This document shows positions 15,518-23,861 of a stretch of DNA of 53,452 bases, piece after piece. Position 1 is the first letter of the stretch. Each line of letters opens with the position of its first letter. Where the stretch lies: the NCBI GenBank assembly GCA_036510225.1, contig DATCEH010000101.1, forward strand, positions 1 through 53,452. The letters run 5' to 3'. The translations under genes were made by a program, and so were the position numbers. Under the pieces are notes generated by a model, which saw only the letters and a program-made list of their open reading frames with translations, did no database searches and was not told the DNA's origin. The DNA comes from Palsa-513 sp036510225. GTDB taxonomy: Bacteria; Actinomycetota; Thermoleophilia; Solirubrobacterales; Solirubrobacteraceae.

Positions 15518-16906
15518 ATGAGACCACCCGACGGCCGCGAGGTCGTGATCGTCCAAGCCGTTCGCACGCCGATCGGCCGCGGCCATCCGACGCGGGGCTA
15601 TTACGCCGATCTTCACCCCAACCACCTGCTCGGCACCTGCTACACCGAGGTGCTCCGACGGGCCGGACTCGACCCCGCCGAGGTCGAGGACGTGATCGCC
15701 GGGTGCGTCCACCAGTTCGGCGAGCAGGGCTCCAACATCGCCCGGACCGCCTGGCTCGAGCAGGGCCTGCCGATCGACACCGCGGCGGCCACCGTCGATC
15801 GCCAGTGCGGCTCGGCCCAGCAGGCCGTCAACTTCGCGGCCGCCCTGATCGCGACCGGCGTCCACGACGTGATGATCGGCGCCGGCGTCGAGCACATGGG
15901 GCATCTGCCGTTCGCCGCGGTCGACCGCACGCAGGCCGACTTCGGCAGCCCGTTCACCCCGGAGCTCCTGGCCAGGCACGACCTCGTCGGCCAGGGACTC
16001 GGAGCCGAGCTGATCGCCGCCGAGCGGGGGATCACGCGGGCCGAGCTCGACGCGTTCGCGCTCCGCTCCCACCAGCTCGCCGACCGGGCGACCAGGGAGG
16101 GACGCTTCGATCGGGAGATCGTGCCGATCACGCTGACCGCCGCCGCCGGCGTGGATCCGGCCGCGAGCCCAGGTCCCGGTCCGAGCCCAGGTCCCGGTCC
16201 AAGCTCAGGTCCCGGTCCGAGCTCAGGTCCAGGTCCGAGCCCAGGTCCCGGTCCGAGCTCAGGTCCAGGTCCGAGCTCAGGTCCCGGTCCGAGCCCAGGT
16301 CCCGGTCCGAGTCCAGGTCCATGTCCGAGCTCGGGTCCCGGTGGCGGTCGGGGTGCGCGGACGGTCACCGTCGACCAGGGGATCCGCCCGGACACGAGCA
16401 TCGCGGGGCTGGCCGCCCTGAAGCCGGTGTTCAGGGGGGACGGCGTCGTCACCGCCGGCAATGCGTCACAGATCTCCGACGGTGCGGCGGCCGTTCTCCT
16501 GATGTCCGCGGAGCGCGCCCGCGACCTCGGGCTCCCCGCGCGGGCGCGCATCGTCGACCAGACGTCAGTCGGCTGCGACCCGGTCAAGATGCTCGAAGGG
16601 CCGATTCCGGCGACCGCGAAGATCCTCCGCCGTCAGGGTCTCGGAATCGGCGACATCGACCTGATCGAGATCAACGAGGCCTTCGCCCCGGTCGTCCTCG
16701 CCTGGGCTCAGGAGCACCGAGCCGAGCTCGACCGGGTCAACGTCAACGGGGGGGCGATCGCCCTCGGACACCCGCTCGGGTCGACCGGCGCTCGGCTGAT
16801 CACGACGCTCCTACACGAGCTCGAGCGGACCGACCGCGAGCTCGGCCTCGTGACGATGTGCTGCGGCGGCGGTCTCGGCACGGCCACCCTGATCCAGCGG
16901 GTGTGA
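15518..16906 (+). CDS. Thiolase (acetyl-CoA acyltransferase) with an internal tandem-repeat insert
   Basis: 462 residues from the ATG at 15518. Thiolase marks are the acyl-accepting Cys97 (VDRQCGSAQQAV), NEAFAPVV, NVNGGAIALGHPLGSTGAR with its catalytic His, and MCCGGGLGTA with the second catalytic Cys. It should cleave or form 3-oxoacyl-CoA. Between ITLTAAAGVDP and TVTVDQGIRPDTS, where relatives have a short loop, residues 217-276 are ten tandem copies of a six-residue S-[P/S]-G-P-G-P unit. The insert keeps the frame and all catalytic residues, so the enzyme may still be active. The start upstream at 15470 adds 16 unsupported residues. Confidence 0.9.
   Translation: MRPPDGREVVIVQAVRTPIGRGHPTRGYYADLHPNHLLGTCYTEVLRRAGLDPAEVEDVIAGCVHQFGEQGSNIARTAWLEQGLPIDTAAATVDRQCGSAQQAVNFAAALIATGVHDVMIGAGVEHMGHLPFAAVDRTQADFGSPFTPELLARHDLVGQGLGAELIAAERGITRAELDAFALRSHQLADRATREGRFDREIVPITLTAAAGVDPAASPGPGPSPGPGPSSGPGPSSGPGPSPGPGPSSGPGPSSGPGPSPGPGPSPGPCPSSGPGGGRGARTVTVDQGIRPDTSIAGLAALKPVFRGDGVVTAGNASQISDGAAAVLLMSAERARDLGLPARARIVDQTSVGCDPVKMLEGPIPATAKILRRQGLGIGDIDLIEINEAFAPVVLAWAQEHRAELDRVNVNGGAIALGHPLGSTGARLITTLLHELERTDRELGLVTMCCGGGLGTATLIQRV
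16166..16345 (+). repeat. 18-bp in-frame minisatellite inside the thiolase gene
   Basis: Ten head-to-tail 18-bp units starting AGCCCAGGTCCCGGTCCG, with units 2-9 differing by a few substitutions and the tenth ending GGTGGC. The length of the array (180 bp) is a multiple of three, and each unit codes for six residues rich in Gly, Pro and Ser. Units alternate between CCA and TCA in the second codon, which suggests expansion of higher-order pairs. Confidence 0.93.
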
Positions 16907-16980
16907 GGGGTCCCGAACCTCGTCATTCGACTCGATCCACCGCGTCTGCCCCGGCCGGGATCCGCCGGGCGGTCGCCGGG

Positions 16981-18042
16981 TCAACCCGGTGGCAGGCCCC
17001 AGCGGAAGCCGATCAGGTGGGGGACCGGCTCGAGCGGGCTCGTCGGGAGGCCGCCGGGGGGGCTGGGCAGGTTGTAGCCGGTCGGGGCGATGTCGTTCGG
17101 CGTGTCCGGGTGGAACATCGAAGCCAGGTACTGGTTCTGGCCGCGGCCCGGTCCGAGCTCGAACTGGCCGCCGCCGTAGCAGCCGATCGCCTCGCCGGCG
17201 CAGTAGTCGTACGCGTCGAGCAGCGAGCGCAGGCCGCCAAGGCGCGACGGCTTGATGTTGACCATGCGCGGGGGGAACGGCCGCTCGCGGATGTCGGCCA
17301 CGCTGTGGATCGGCGCGTCCCACGTGATCCGGTCGTGGTGGGCTGCGAGCACCGGGCCGGTCTCGTCGGTCAGCGCCGGGTCCTCGATCCAGGCGTCCGG
17401 AAAGGCCTCGACGACTCGCCGGTAGAGGTCCGGGTCGGCCGGGTTGTCGACCACGGTGCCCGTGTACAGGCCCTTGAAATCGACCGAGTCGACCGCGCCG
17501 GTCTCGACCAGGCCGGCGATCAGCTCGTCGGTCCACGAGACGGTCGGGTCGAGCTTGAAGCGGAGCGTCGGGTACAGGTCCAGGCGGGCCCGCAGGGGAT
17601 CGAGGCTGGCAGGCTCGCCGAGTCGGAGCGAGACGACGAACGTGACCGGCTGCGGCTCGCGACCGAGCGCCACGTGGAGCGGGACCTCGGCCTGTCGGAG
17701 GGCGAGGTCGAGCGCGGCCGAGTGGAATGCCCACCGGCGGTAGAGGCGCGAGACCGGGCGGACCGGCTCCTCGGCGAAGAGGTCGAGCTCGTCGACGTGG
17801 TCGCAGAAGTCGCCGAGCGTCCATGCGCCGGCGAGCTTGTGTACCGGACCCGCCTTCTGCTGCACGTCGTGGTCGACCGGGTCGTAGGTGACGTCCTCGC
17901 CGACGCCGATCTGACCGCTCCCGTGGATCGTGATGACCGTCGACTTGCGGTCGAAGTCGCTGGAGACCTTCTCCTCCAACCCGTCGAGGCCGTAGCCCTC
18001 GATCTTTACGGGGAGGCCGGCCAGCCGCTCCCAGGTGCTCAT
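16981..18042 (-). CDS. Enolase-superfamily-like protein
   Basis: 353 residues on the minus strand, the last gene of a leftward operon. The C-terminal barrel shows RFKLDPTVSW, VDFKGLYTG, AWIEDPALTD, ITWDAPIHS and NIKPSRLGGLRSLLDA, spaced like the metal-binding and Lys residues of mandelate racemase/muconate cycloisomerase enzymes. The substrate is unknown, and the pattern is loose enough that catalysis is not certain. Its ATG overlaps the xseB stop codon as ATGA. The Gly-rich C-terminal tail (GRGQNQYLASMFHPD and following) appears specific to this group. Confidence 0.72.
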   Translation of the reverse strand: MSTWERLAGLPVKIEGYGLDGLEEKVSSDFDRKSTVITIHGSGQIGVGEDVTYDPVDHDVQQKAGPVHKLAGAWTLGDFCDHVDELDLFAEEPVRPVSRLYRRWAFHSAALDLALRQAEVPLHVALGREPQPVTFVVSLRLGEPASLDPLRARLDLYPTLRFKLDPTVSWTDELIAGLVETGAVDSVDFKGLYTGTVVDNPADPDLYRRVVEAFPDAWIEDPALTDETGPVLAAHHDRITWDAPIHSVADIRERPFPPRMVNIKPSRLGGLRSLLDAYDYCAGEAIGCYGGGQFELGPGRGQNQYLASMFHPDTPNDIAPTGYNLPSPPGGLPTSPLEPVPHLIGFRWGLPPG

Positions 18043-18332
18043 GTCCGTCCGGCCTGCCGCCCTGGGCCACGCTGGCCTGAAGGCACTTCGAGGCGCTCGA
18101 CGAGCTCCTCCAGGCGGAGCTCCTCGAGCCCGCTGCTGACGGCCTCGAGCTCACGTGCGCAGAACTCGATCAGGCCGCGGCCCTCCTTGACGAGGTCGAG
18201 CGTCTCCCGCAACCCGGCCTCCCCGCCGTCGAGGCGTCGGATGATCTCCTCGACCCGGGCGGACGCCGTCTCGTAGGTCGGCTCGCCATCGTCGGCGCCG
18301 GACGGCTCGGCGATCTCTGGGGGCCCGGTCAT
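18039..18332 (-). CDS. xseB: Exodeoxyribonuclease VII small subunit
   Basis: 97 residues. The core is the family pattern TYETASARVEEIIRRLDGGE followed by LRETLDLVKEGRGLIEFCAR, a two-helix hairpin that binds the C-terminal part of the large subunit. Acidic N- and basic C-terminal extensions flank it. It sits directly after xseA with an ATGA overlap, the usual arrangement. Together the subunits degrade single-stranded DNA from both ends during repair. Confidence 0.92.
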   Translation of the reverse strand: MTGPPEIAEPSGADDGEPTYETASARVEEIIRRLDGGEAGLRETLDLVKEGRGLIEFCARELEAVSSGLEELRLEELVERLEVPSGQRGPGRQAGRT

Positions 18333-19648
18333 TCGCGGATCTTCGCAGCCACGCGGCCGTCGGCAAAACGCAGTCGCACCCTGCCGGCCTCCCGGGCGCC
18401 ACCGGCCGTCACGACCAGCTCGCCGTCGGGGCGCTCGACCAGCACGTAGCCACGCTCGAGCGTTCGCTCCGGGTGGTGGGCCGAGAGCGTCAGGCCGAGT
18501 CGCTCGAGCTCCTGCGCCCGCCGTCCGCCGCAGTCGACGACGGCCGCCTGACCCTTGCGGGCGAGTACCAACTTGCGCTTGGCGTTCCGCTCACGCTCGG
18601 ACTCGAAGCGGCGTCGGGAGCTCGCCCGGAGCTCGCGCAGTCGTTGATGGAGCGTCGCCCGGTGGCGGGCGATCTGCTCGGCCGGCGCCCGCGAGAGCGT
18701 CGTCAGGGCCCTGGCCCGGCGCAGCACGGCAGCCCGGCCGTGGTTGCCCAGCCGGCGGGTCGCCGCGGCGAGCGCCGGTCGTGCGGCCCGGCAGTCGACC
18801 GGGAGGGCGGCCTCGGCCGCGTGGGTCGGAGTCGAGCAGCTGACCGCCGCGACATCGTCGATCAGCGTGAGGTCGGTGTGGTGCCCGACCGACGCGATCA
18901 CCGGAACCGGGAGGAGGGCGACCGTCCGGCAGAGCGTCTCGTCGCAGAAGGCCATCAGGTCTACGAGCGACCCCCCTCCTCGGGCGATCACGATCACGTC
19001 GACTCCGCCGATCGTCACCAGATCTCGCAGCGCCGCGGCGATTCGCGGTGCGGCGTGACGGTCCTGGACCGGCGTGAATGCCCAGACCAGGCGGCCGGCC
19101 CAGCCCCGCCGGTGCAGGCCGGCGAGCACGTCGCCGCGGGCCTTTCCGGTTTCGGCGCAGACGACGCCGATCGTCCGTGGGACGGGTCTCCGATGAAGCA
19201 GCTTCTGTGGCTCGAAGAGGCCGTCAGCCGCGAGTCGACGGCGGAGCCGGCCGATCTGCGCGAGGAGATCGCCCTCGCCGGCGACCCTCAGGCCGGTGAC
19301 GGTGAACGAGAACGACGGCGACGACGTCGCGCTCCCCGGGTAGTAGTCACACCCGCCGGCCAGAACGACCCTGACTCCGTCGACGAGGTCTCCGGTCACA
19401 GGGCCCAGCCGGTCCCAGTCGTCGCGCCACATCGCGCAGGCGATCGCCCCGTCGGAGTCGCGCAGCTCGAAGTAGACACGGGCCGCCGTCGGCGGCCGCA
19501 GGTTGACGAGCTCGCCGACCAGCTGGACCCGCGCGAACCCACGGAGCTTCTCCCGCAGGCCGGCCGCATACCGACCGACCGGATACGGCCCTGGCAGCTT
19601 CGAGCCGGCGACGCCGGCCGGCGCGACGGAATCGAGCGGTTCCTGCAT
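18329..19648 (-). CDS. xseA: Exodeoxyribonuclease VII large subunit
   Basis: 439 residues. An N-terminal OB-fold (about 20-120; FARVQLVGELVNLRPPTAAR) binds single-stranded DNA. The catalytic domain contains RTIGVVCAETGKARGDVL, DVIVIARGGGS and VIASVGHHTDLTLIDDVA, which carry the conserved residues of the family. A long basic helical region at about 290-370 provides the coiled-coil stalk bound by XseB. It acts in the cytoplasm in mismatch and recombinational repair. It lies 43 bases downstream of a small unknown gene in the same operon. Confidence 0.94.
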   Translation of the reverse strand: MQEPLDSVAPAGVAGSKLPGPYPVGRYAAGLREKLRGFARVQLVGELVNLRPPTAARVYFELRDSDGAIACAMWRDDWDRLGPVTGDLVDGVRVVLAGGCDYYPGSATSSPSFSFTVTGLRVAGEGDLLAQIGRLRRRLAADGLFEPQKLLHRRPVPRTIGVVCAETGKARGDVLAGLHRRGWAGRLVWAFTPVQDRHAAPRIAAALRDLVTIGGVDVIVIARGGGSLVDLMAFCDETLCRTVALLPVPVIASVGHHTDLTLIDDVAAVSCSTPTHAAEAALPVDCRAARPALAAATRRLGNHGRAAVLRRARALTTLSRAPAEQIARHRATLHQRLRELRASSRRRFESERERNAKRKLVLARKGQAAVVDCGGRRAQELERLGLTLSAHHPERTLERGYVLVERPDGELVVTAGGAREAGRVRLRFADGRVAAKIRE

Positions 19649-19691
19649 CGTCTCCCGAGGATAGACGGCTCTCCCGCCGGCGTCGGGCCGC

Positions 19692-19964
19692 TCAGGCGGA
19701 GAGTGACGGAAGCGGTCGCTGGCCGTCCTGGGCCTCGCCGCCGCGCGACTCTCCTTCGAGACCGAGCCGTTCGAGGCGGTCGATCTCCGCCTGGCCGAGC
19801 AGCCGGGCCGGGTCGTCGGCTGCCAGCGGGGCGATCAGCTTGGCGATGCGGTTGCGCAGCTGGAGCGCGAAGTGGGGGGTGGACGCGCCCATCAGCTGGC
19901 GAACGTCCTCGACCGTGACCTGGCGGCCGGGGGTCGAGCGGGCTGGGGATTCGGATTCGCTCAT
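19692..19964 (-). CDS. Small hypothetical protein
   Basis: 90 residues from the ATG at 19962-19964, which overlaps the stop of the upstream cell-wall-binding-repeat gene as ATGA. It is soluble, acidic in the centre, and has a helical segment (VTVEDVRQLMGASTPHFALQ and LRNRIAKLIAPL) that looks conserved, between low-complexity ends. No family is recognised. The location between a surface protein gene and xseA gives no clear functional hint. Confidence 0.68.
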   Translation of the reverse strand: MSESESPARSTPGRQVTVEDVRQLMGASTPHFALQLRNRIAKLIAPLAADDPARLLGQAEIDRLERLGLEGESRGGEAQDGQRPLPSLSA

Positions 19965-21283
19965 CCGGAAGAGGCCGTCCCACTCACAGGGACGATCTCC
20001 AAGTCGCTGTCGATCCGGGCCTGCACCTCCAGCGAGATGGCCTGGCCGTCGCCGATGATCCAGGCGTGATTGTAGACGCCGCGCGCCGGATCGGTGGCGT
20101 AGCCCGGCTGGTTGTCGAGCAGGTACTGGACGAGCGTCGGCGGAAGCTGCGCGGCATCCGGCGCGATCAGCAGGAGCGGGCCGTAGGTGCCGCTCGAGGA
20201 GAGTGCGGCCGCCGCGGCTGCGACGACCGGCTGGGCGTCGCTCGCGAGCACCAGCCCGCGGCCCGGCCTGACCGGCCCCCAGCCGAACGAGCCGTTCTGG
20301 TAGCGGGCGAAGGCCACCGCCGTGCTGATCGGGTCTGGGCCGGCGATCCGCCGGACGGTTCCGAGCTTCAGCAGCACCTGGATCGCCGGCCGGCCGACCA
20401 CGGCTCCGGGACCGAAGACGAAGATCCGCGGCTGCTGGAGGCGGCCGATCGCATCCCGCGTCTCGGGCGGCACCGCGTTCTTCGTCACGAAGAGGATCGG
20501 ATCGCCCGACTTCGCAGACCATGCCGCGGCCGCCATCGCGTACTGCGGGGCCTCGGACGAGACGATCAGGACCCGGTTGTCGGCCGTCGTGCCCCGGGCC
20601 TTGGCGACGTACGCGGCCACGTTGGCCGCCAGGGCGTACGGGTTCGCGCCCGTGATCTGGGTCGACCTCCCAGCGCCGGGGGCTGCGGTGTTCCCGACCC
20701 GGATCACCTCGGCCGGCGAGAGCTGGTCAAGCGCCGACTTCGTCGCTCCCGGCAGGCTCCCACCACTGCTGAGCAGCAACGGAGCGCGGACCGGCGGGCT
20801 CATCAGGGCCGTAGCGGCGAGCGAGGCCTCCCAGTCGCCGGCGTCGGCCAGGGCGACCGTGCGCGGACGCTCGACGCCGCCGGGGTACACCGCCAGCGCG
20901 ACGCCGGCGGCGACCGCCGCCGGGCTCGATCCGTCGATCCGCGTCGTGTTCTTGGTTGCGATCAGCGGCAGGCCGTCGACGATCGCACCCTTCTGGGCCG
21001 AGCTGCCGAGGCCGAGACCGCCGCCTCCACCGCCGATGATGACCAGCAGGAGGAGGACGACGATCACCGCCAGCAACACCGCTGACGTCGGATTGCGCAG
21101 GTTCCCGGGGACGCTGATTCGCCGGACGAGACCCAGCGGGAGACCGGCCGCGCGCTTGATCGCGCGGCCCAGCCCGCGGACGGGTCGGCGTCGCGGGCGA
21201 GGCGCCGCGGCCGGGACTGGGGCCTGCTCTGGTCCGGCTGAGCCGGACCGGCGCAGTGCCCTCGGGGCTCTGGGGACGCGCAT
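19961..21283 (-). CDS. Membrane-anchored cell-wall-binding-repeat-2-like protein
   Basis: 440 residues. A basic, Pro/Arg-rich cytoplasmic N-terminus of about 60 residues precedes one transmembrane helix (about 68-84, SAVLLAVIVVLLLLVII). The extracellular part contains repeated units of the CWB2 type: GVALAVYPGGVERPRTVALA, SPPVRAPLLLSSGGSLP, PAEVIRVGNTAAP, AAAAWSAKSGDPILFVTK, PRIFVFGPGAVVG and VRRIAGPDPISTAVAFARY. In Firmicutes such repeats bind anionic wall polymers, and a wall or surface role is inferred here. It heads the operon that continues into exonuclease VII. Confidence 0.8.
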   Translation of the reverse strand: MRVPRAPRALRRSGSAGPEQAPVPAAAPRPRRRPVRGLGRAIKRAAGLPLGLVRRISVPGNLRNPTSAVLLAVIVVLLLLVIIGGGGGGLGLGSSAQKGAIVDGLPLIATKNTTRIDGSSPAAVAAGVALAVYPGGVERPRTVALADAGDWEASLAATALMSPPVRAPLLLSSGGSLPGATKSALDQLSPAEVIRVGNTAAPGAGRSTQITGANPYALAANVAAYVAKARGTTADNRVLIVSSEAPQYAMAAAAWSAKSGDPILFVTKNAVPPETRDAIGRLQQPRIFVFGPGAVVGRPAIQVLLKLGTVRRIAGPDPISTAVAFARYQNGSFGWGPVRPGRGLVLASDAQPVVAAAAAALSSSGTYGPLLLIAPDAAQLPPTLVQYLLDNQPGYATDPARGVYNHAWIIGDGQAISLEVQARIDSDLEIVPVSGTASSG

Positions 21284-21392
21284 CGGGTCGAGACAATACG
21301 CGCCCGCGGCTCGCGTGCGCCGACATCACGCTCGCGGGGGGCGGCGAGCAGGCGGCGAGCAGGCGGCGACCCGGCGGACTAGCCTTGGCCTG

Positions 21393-21629
21393 GTGACCGA
21401 GGTCTCAGCACGCAACCGGATTGCGATAGAAGTCGACCGGACGCTCTGTTTCGGGTTCGGTGATTGCGTCGACACGGCGCCGGCCGTGTTCGGCCTGGAC
21501 GACGAGAACGTCGCCTACGTGATCGACCCGGACGCGGCCGATCTCGACATGATCGTCGAGGCATCGCAGAACTGCCCGGTCGACGCGATCATCATCTGCG
21601 ACGAGCTGGGCGCCCAGATCTACCCGTGA
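21393..21629 (+). CDS. Ferredoxin, [3Fe-4S]-type
   Basis: 78 residues from a GTG at 21393. The cluster-binding pattern is C-FGFGD-C (C-x5-C), with a distal CPVDAI, which gives three cysteines, as in the [3Fe-4S] ferredoxins that serve cytochromes P450. APAVFGLDDENVAYVIDP between them is the standard family middle. It is expected to pass single electrons in the cytoplasm. No P450 or reductase gene is adjacent, so its partner lies outside the window. Confidence 0.9.
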   Translation: MTEVSARNRIAIEVDRTLCFGFGDCVDTAPAVFGLDDENVAYVIDPDAADLDMIVEASQNCPVDAIIICDELGAQIYP

Positions 21630-21773
21630 CGCCACTCCCGGCCGCTGGGCGCGTCCGCGGCCGGGCTCAGGGCCCGGAACAGCGGGCACCAGCCGGCCGG
21701 CCGGGATGGCGGTCGGGAACCTGGGAAATTATCTGCACGACGTATTGCGGTCTGGTAGGTTTTCGCGCCAAGA

Positions 21774-21895
21774 CGCCGAATCTTTAGTCAGGAGCTAAAG
21801 AACGGGGGACCCAAGTTGTTTGGGGCTAATCTCGCGGTTCATCCGCGGAAGCGCAGACTCTTTCAGCGCTAGCCCGTCAGCTAACCCCGCAGGCC
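21774..21895 (+). promoter_or_regulatory. c-di-AMP riboswitch (ydaO-yuaA leader)
   Basis: The conserved blocks of this RNA are present in order: GCCGAATCTT, AACGGGGGACCCAA, TTGGGGCTAATC, and AGCCCGTCAGCTAACCCCGC followed by AGGC, with a variable GC hairpin (TCGCGGTTCATCCGCGG) between. The outer GCC/GGC ends pair to close the structure. Class members bind cyclic di-AMP and usually switch genes off; in actinobacteria they precede cell-wall hydrolase and resuscitation genes, as here. The element ends about 18 bases before the GTG of the NlpC/P60 gene, so control could involve the ribosome site (AAAGAGGG) or early termination. Confidence 0.9.
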
Positions 21896-21912
21896 GACGA
21901 AAGAGGGTTTGG

Positions 21913-22653
21913 GTGCGGGCACGAGGGATCTGCGTCGTCTTGGCGATAACCGGGATCAGCGCGGCCAGTGCGCCGACTGCCCTCGCCAAGAAGGCAAAGA
22001 CCAGTGCCGTGGTCAGCTCGGGAGGCGCGGTCTACGCTCCCCCGGCGCCGGTCACGACATCGTCGAGCAGTACGTCCTCGACATCGTCGTCAGGCACGAC
22101 CTCCTCGGGAACGACATCGTCATCGACGACCGGGACGACGGGTGTGTCGCCGGCGAGCACGCTCGAGACGAACACCGGTGGGCAGGCCTTCGGCCAGCCC
22201 AACCCGGCCGCGACGCCGACCGTACCGGGCCTCGTCGCCCAGATCCTCCCCGACGGGATGGCCGCCGCCCCCCTCGGCGCGCCCGTCGCGGTCCGCGCGG
22301 CGATCTGGGCCGCCAACCTGATCGTCGGACTTCCATACATCTACGGGGGCGGCCACGCCGCGTTCGTCGCGTCGGGCTACGACTGCTCGGGCACGGTGTC
22401 CTACGCCCTTCACGGAGCGAGCCTGATCAAGACACCGATGGACTCGAGCGACTTCATGGACTGGGGTGCGAGCGGGATCGGCCAGTGGATCACGATCTTC
22501 ACGAACCCGAGCCACGTCTACATGGACATTGCGGGGATCCGCCTGGACACGAGCCGCGAGGGCGATCCCGGCGGCCTGGCCGGGCCGGAGTGGCGGCCGG
22601 TGATGAAGGTTCAGCCGGCCCACTTCCACAAGCGTTACCTCCCGGGTCTCTAG
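21913..22653 (+). CDS. Secreted NlpC/P60-family peptidoglycan hydrolase
   Basis: 246 residues from the GTG at 21913, chosen because the upstream frame runs through the riboswitch. A signal peptide (residues 1-25, ending near SAPTALAKK) is followed by a Ser/Thr-rich linker (about 48-90). The C-terminal NlpC/P60 domain has Cys158 in GYDCSGTVSYAL and His201 in PSHVYMDI. It should cleave stem peptides of peptidoglycan during growth or remodelling. Its transcript starts with a c-di-AMP riboswitch, linking wall hydrolysis to the second messenger of turgor and wall stress. Confidence 0.92.
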   Translation: MRARGICVVLAITGISAASAPTALAKKAKTSAVVSSGGAVYAPPAPVTTSSSSTSSTSSSGTTSSGTTSSSTTGTTGVSPASTLETNTGGQAFGQPNPAATPTVPGLVAQILPDGMAAAPLGAPVAVRAAIWAANLIVGLPYIYGGGHAAFVASGYDCSGTVSYALHGASLIKTPMDSSDFMDWGASGIGQWITIFTNPSHVYMDIAGIRLDTSREGDPGGLAGPEWRPVMKVQPAHFHKRYLPGL

Positions 22654-22782
22654 CAGGAGCACGCCCAGCCTCGTCCGGTCTGTCCGGCCGCGCCGACCGG
22701 GCGGTAGGCGCACCGCGGGCAATTCAACCGCCGGGAGCTGGGGTGGGATACGCTTGGCGATACACCCGACCAGGAGGATGAG

Positions 22783-23547
22783 ATGCCCGGGTTGACCGGC
22801 CGCATGTCCACGGTCGTCAAGGCCAAGGTTTCGAAGCTGCTCGACCGCGCTGAGGATCCGGCCGAGACGCTCGACTACAGCTATCAGAAGCAGCTCGAGT
22901 TGCTGCAGAACGTCAAGCGGGGAATCGCTGACGTCGTCACCTCGAAGAAGCGCATCCAACTCCAGGAGGCGACCCTCCAGCAGCAGGTCGTCAAGCTCGA
23001 CACGCAGGCCCGCCAAGCGATCGCCGCGGGGCAGGAGGATCTCGCGAAGGTCGCGCTCGAGCGCAAGCAGAACGTCCAGACCGAGCTCCAGAGCCTTGAC
23101 CAGCAGGTCGCCGAGCTCGAGGACCAGCAGGCCAAGCTGACGGATTCCGAACGCAAGCTGCGGACGAAGATCGAGGCCTTCCGGACCAAGAAGGAAGTCA
23201 TCAAGGCCCAGTACTCGGCCGCCGAGGCGCAGGTCCGGATCTCCGAGGCGGCCACCGGCGTTGGCGAGCAGATGGCGGATGTCGGCCTCGCGATGCAGCG
23301 GGCGATCGACAAGACCGAGAACATGAAGGCGCGTGCGGGGGCCGTCCAGGAGCTCGAGGCGTCGGGGACGTTCGACGACCTGACGGCCCTCGGATCCGGG
23401 AAGGACGACATCGACCGGCAGCTCGACGCCCTGTCGACGTCGAGCGCGGTCGACGACGAGCTCGCGAAGATGAAGGCCGAGCTCGGCGGCCCGAGCACGC
23501 CGGCCCAGCTCGAGAGCCCGGCGGGTGACGCTCCGGCGGCGACATGA
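22783..23547 (+). CDS. pspA: Phage shock protein A (PspA/IM30 family)
   Basis: 254 residues. The start MPGLTGRMSTVVKAKVSKLL gives the amphipathic membrane-binding helix, followed by DPAETLDYSYQKQLELLQNV, the family pattern. Long coiled-coil helices occupy about 30-190, and an Ala/Pro-rich tail ends the protein. PspA coats and stabilises the inner face of a stressed membrane. The stop overlaps the pspAA start by four bases. Together with pspAA here and htpX-pspAB 3 kb away, this forms the actinobacterial Psp set. Confidence 0.93.
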   Translation: MPGLTGRMSTVVKAKVSKLLDRAEDPAETLDYSYQKQLELLQNVKRGIADVVTSKKRIQLQEATLQQQVVKLDTQARQAIAAGQEDLAKVALERKQNVQTELQSLDQQVAELEDQQAKLTDSERKLRTKIEAFRTKKEVIKAQYSAAEAQVRISEAATGVGEQMADVGLAMQRAIDKTENMKARAGAVQELEASGTFDDLTALGSGKDDIDRQLDALSTSSAVDDELAKMKAELGGPSTPAQLESPAGDAPAAT

Positions 23548-23822
23548 TCGTGCGAATCCTCAATGAGGACCAGTACCGGGTGCCGGAGGACATGCTGGGT
23601 GAGCTCAACGAGCTCGACAACGCCTGCGTCGAGGCGGTCGAGGCCGGCGACGAGGCTCGCTTCCGGGCGACCTACGACCAGCTGCTGGCGCTCGTCCGCG
23701 ACCGGGGCGAGGTGCTCGACGACGACGATCTCAGCGGATCGGACCTGATGCTCCCACCCTCGGACATCACGATGGCCGAGGCGCAGGAGGAGTTCACCGG
23801 CGAGGGATTGATTCCCGACTGA
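23544..23822 (+). CDS. PspA-associated protein PspAA
   Basis: 92 residues, acidic. It begins MIVRILNEDQYRVPEDMLGE and continues LNELDNACVEAVEAG and FRATYDQLLALVRDRGEVLD, the conserved PspAA domain. It accompanies PspA in actinobacteria and archaea and is thought to modulate PspA at the membrane. It is translationally coupled to pspA through an ATGA overlap and ends 40 bases from the convergent CorA gene. Confidence 0.9.
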   Translation: MIVRILNEDQYRVPEDMLGELNELDNACVEAVEAGDEARFRATYDQLLALVRDRGEVLDDDDLSGSDLMLPPSDITMAEAQEEFTGEGLIPD

Positions 23823-23861
23823 GCCGGTCGCCGGCGCCCTGCGGCCGGCCCGATCAGCGGG

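Noticed and set aside
16166..16345. Possible CRISPR-like array from evenly spaced repeats
   Set aside because: Units are 18 bp with no spacers, keep the reading frame, and lie within a thiolase gene; it is a minisatellite.
14896..18276. Open plus-strand frame of 1126 codons across the dehydrogenase, thiolase and enolase-like genes
   Set aside because: It reads through three well-supported genes in another frame or strand, and includes the thiolase minisatellite as Arg/Ser repeats. No start site or motif supports it.
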